Shown here: piece by piece, positions 62,201 through 64,000 of the stretch | How the letters are laid out: each line of letters starts with the position of its first letter | Position numbering within the stretch: position 1 is the first letter of the stretch | Position numbers and translations under genes: made by a program | Assembly: GCF_022539315.1 (NCBI RefSeq) | Contig: NC_066323.1 | Span: forward strand, 8,917,219 to 8,981,218 | DNA from: Serinus canaria | Taxonomy: Eukaryota > Chordata > Aves > Passeriformes > Fringillidae | DNA: 64,000 nucleotides | Direction of reading: 5' to 3' | Notes under the pieces: generated by a model | What the model saw: the letters and a program-made list of their open reading frames with translations, nothing else | Database searches by the model: none | Told to the model about the DNA's origin: nothing

Positions 62201-64000
62201 GACCAAATTAATCCAGGAATCTGCAGGTCACACTTCTGCTACTTATCAAAACATGACTTATGTCAGATACAGCACCAGAAGCCCTTAAGATCAATATTAC
62301 TGACAGACGTCAGCACCCATAAAGATAACCCTTCACTCTTCCTGATCTAGGGCTGCCTAATCATAGCATTTGTGTCATCTGAGCAATCTTCAGGTCTGTC
62401 AGGAGTTTCTGTGGGTTGGACTTTCAGGAACACTTTGTTGCACAGCTGCATTGACAAGGCCCAAGAATCTCAGTGTTATGGTAGGCTCTTTTCTCCCTAA
62501 CAGAGCTCTCAAATTCTCAACCAAATATTTCCAGGATGCTCCAGGAGACAGCCCATGTTCAGAGAGTCATGCTGCCTGGGAGCACTCCAGTTTCCTCAGG
62601 ACCATCAGATTCAGACCAATAGGACTCCATAGGCTCCCTGTGAAGCCTTTTTGCAGGTCACCATGCCAGAACAAAATGCCCTGCTTTTGGGGATCAACAC
62701 AACAGACACATGTTCATTCTGTCTCTTGCCATTGTACCAAAAACCACTGAATATTCATCCATTCACTAAAGTTGCTCTCAGGATCTCACCTATCCTCGTT
62801 GAGGCTGCAGTGATGAATGGTCTTGATGAAATCATAAGGATGAATGAACTGAAGATGAGAAATACTGAGCTGGAATGCCCATGATCTAACACTCAGCTCT
62901 GAATTATTAAATCTAGCTTCTACAGTCTCAATTGTTTCCCTGAGATGTGGAACTGGATGAAAGGAAAACAGACAGAGCCTAAGAAAGCACATATGACTCT
63001 TCCAGTTACACAGCACATGACCTGGAGTAGACACACACATTTACAAGAATTAGGGATTCTTTTGCCAGGGATCATGCAATCACAGGTCCGTAGGGACTCA
63101 GCATTTCAGTGGGATTCTCAGGTAGTAATCACAGCCTGATGTGCCTCATCTGCAGCTGCACTTGACCTCATGGGCAGTCTACACACAGTGCACTGAACAC
63201 TATCAGGCTGTGTTACCAAAAATGGTGCCAAAACCGCTGCTGAAGGTAAGGCAGAAGCTTTAGTTGATGCCATATGCCAGTGCAGCTACGACAGAAGTCA
63301 CAGCCTAAGGCTCCCACTTCCTCCCTCACCATTTGCTTCCCGTTGCAGACGTCTGTGATGGTCTTTAAAAATGCACTGGCCTAAGGTCCAAGTAGCCCAG
63401 TGGACCATGCTGACCATCAGCAGGGATATGATTTCCTCAAACCTAAGAGTGCATGAGATTGGTATTCAGGATGGAATCAGGCAGTCTTTTATGTAAACTC
63501 CTCATCACACCTCCAGAGATTATGCCATTATAATGATATACAAGACTTATTATAAAATTGTAACAAAAAATCGGACAAAAATTGAGGTGATGTCATTTGA
63601 GACTCCAGTCTAATGATGAAAGTTAAGTATCACAACCTCACCAGTACTACAACACCAATTAAATGGTAATGACCTGTGTGTGTTTGGGTAAACAAAGCCT
63701 CAGTGTGGATGTCATGCCTTCATTGACTTCCACCTGCCTTTTTTCTCCAGCCAGTCTGATCTCACTGGGTTGCCAGATGTGTCCTGAAGAAAATGACACC
63801 ATGTTGAGGACTACTATGAACATGGTGCAAGGACATTCTCTTCTTCTCCATCTCAGCCCTGCCAACCTTCAGGTAAATCTCCCCTATCCAGCAGATAGGA
63901 CAGCAGGTCCACCCCCACATTCTTCAGAAAAGAATTGCTGCCTACTGATGGCTGCAGTTTTGCTGCTCCAAAAGGAAGCACAAACATTTTTGTGAGAAAT
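59206..64000 (-). other. DIS3L2: DIS3L2 intron upstream of exon A (partial)
   Basis: This is intron sequence reaching the window edge. No exon for the DIS3L2 N-terminus is visible on the minus strand. It holds a 9-bp-arm hairpin at 60449-60472 and an AT-rich, motif-dense patch at about 61150-61420. The 61940-62900 segment has several plus-strand open frames (up to 134 codons) with no recognised product. The remainder shows nothing distinctive. Confidence 0.85.
60449..60472. repeat. 9-bp inverted repeat (hairpin)
   Basis: The arm atgtattcc (60449-60457) pairs exactly with ggaatacat (60464-60472) around a six-base loop. Arms of this length can occur by chance a few times in a window this large. 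Confidence 0.55.

Noticed and set aside
61946..62750. Plus-strand frames of 134 and 126 codons near the window end
   Set aside because: No known product, no splice structure, and composition like the surrounding intron.
1..64000. tRNA, rRNA, CRISPR, integrated virus, or prokaryote-like gene system
   Set aside because: No tRNA promoter boxes, no regularly spaced repeats, no long terminal repeats or viral protein frames. The window is one vertebrate gene with introns.

Overview
The window looks like vertebrate, most likely avian, nuclear DNA lying inside one large protein-coding gene. Six short exons on the minus strand encode about 307 consecutive residues of DIS3L2, the cytoplasmic 3'-5' exoribonuclease that degrades oligouridylated RNAs such as uridylated pre-let-7. 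Everything else is intron. The bird assignment rests on three things: clear DIS3L2 protein similarity, a typical CR1 LINE 3' fragment at about 430-1224, and very sparse interspersed repeats. A reptile cannot be excluded.

Layout in transcript order, from high to low coordinates: partial upstream intron (59206-64000), exon A (59152-59205), intron of 4.1 kb, exon B (54905-55006), intron of 28.8 kb, exon C (25854-26088), intron of 12.2 kb, exon D (13549-13655), intron of 1.2 kb, exon E (12109-12356), intron of 6.6 kb, exon F (5345-5518), then a partial downstream intron (1-5344). All exon boundaries have AG/GT splice sites and the phases join without a gap (0, 0, 1, 0, 2, 2). No piece is missing between A and F, and the gene appears functional. 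The first coding exon(s) and the catalytic RNB and S1 parts lie outside the window.

Exons A and B carry the first strands of cold-shock domain 1. C and D carry an acidic, probably disordered linker inserted in that domain. E closes CSD1 and starts CSD2. F finishes CSD2 and leads to the threshold of the RNB nuclease domain.

The introns hold no second gene that I can recognise. They contain one antisense CR1 fragment, one probable ancient amniote repeat, a diverged 0.1-kb local duplication 1 kb apart, several hairpin-forming inverted repeats, a CTCF-like site, a small CpG-dense patch, microsatellites and homopolymer runs, and some AT-rich stretches with clustered transcription-factor-like motifs that could be conserved enhancers. 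I found no tRNA, rRNA, CRISPR array, viral insertion or operon-like system. The most interesting leads are modest: the paired hairpins at 7982-8061, the SOX/octamer/homeobox cluster just upstream of exon C, the 261-codon intronic open frame, and exon D, a fast-evolving exon that would shift the frame if skipped.
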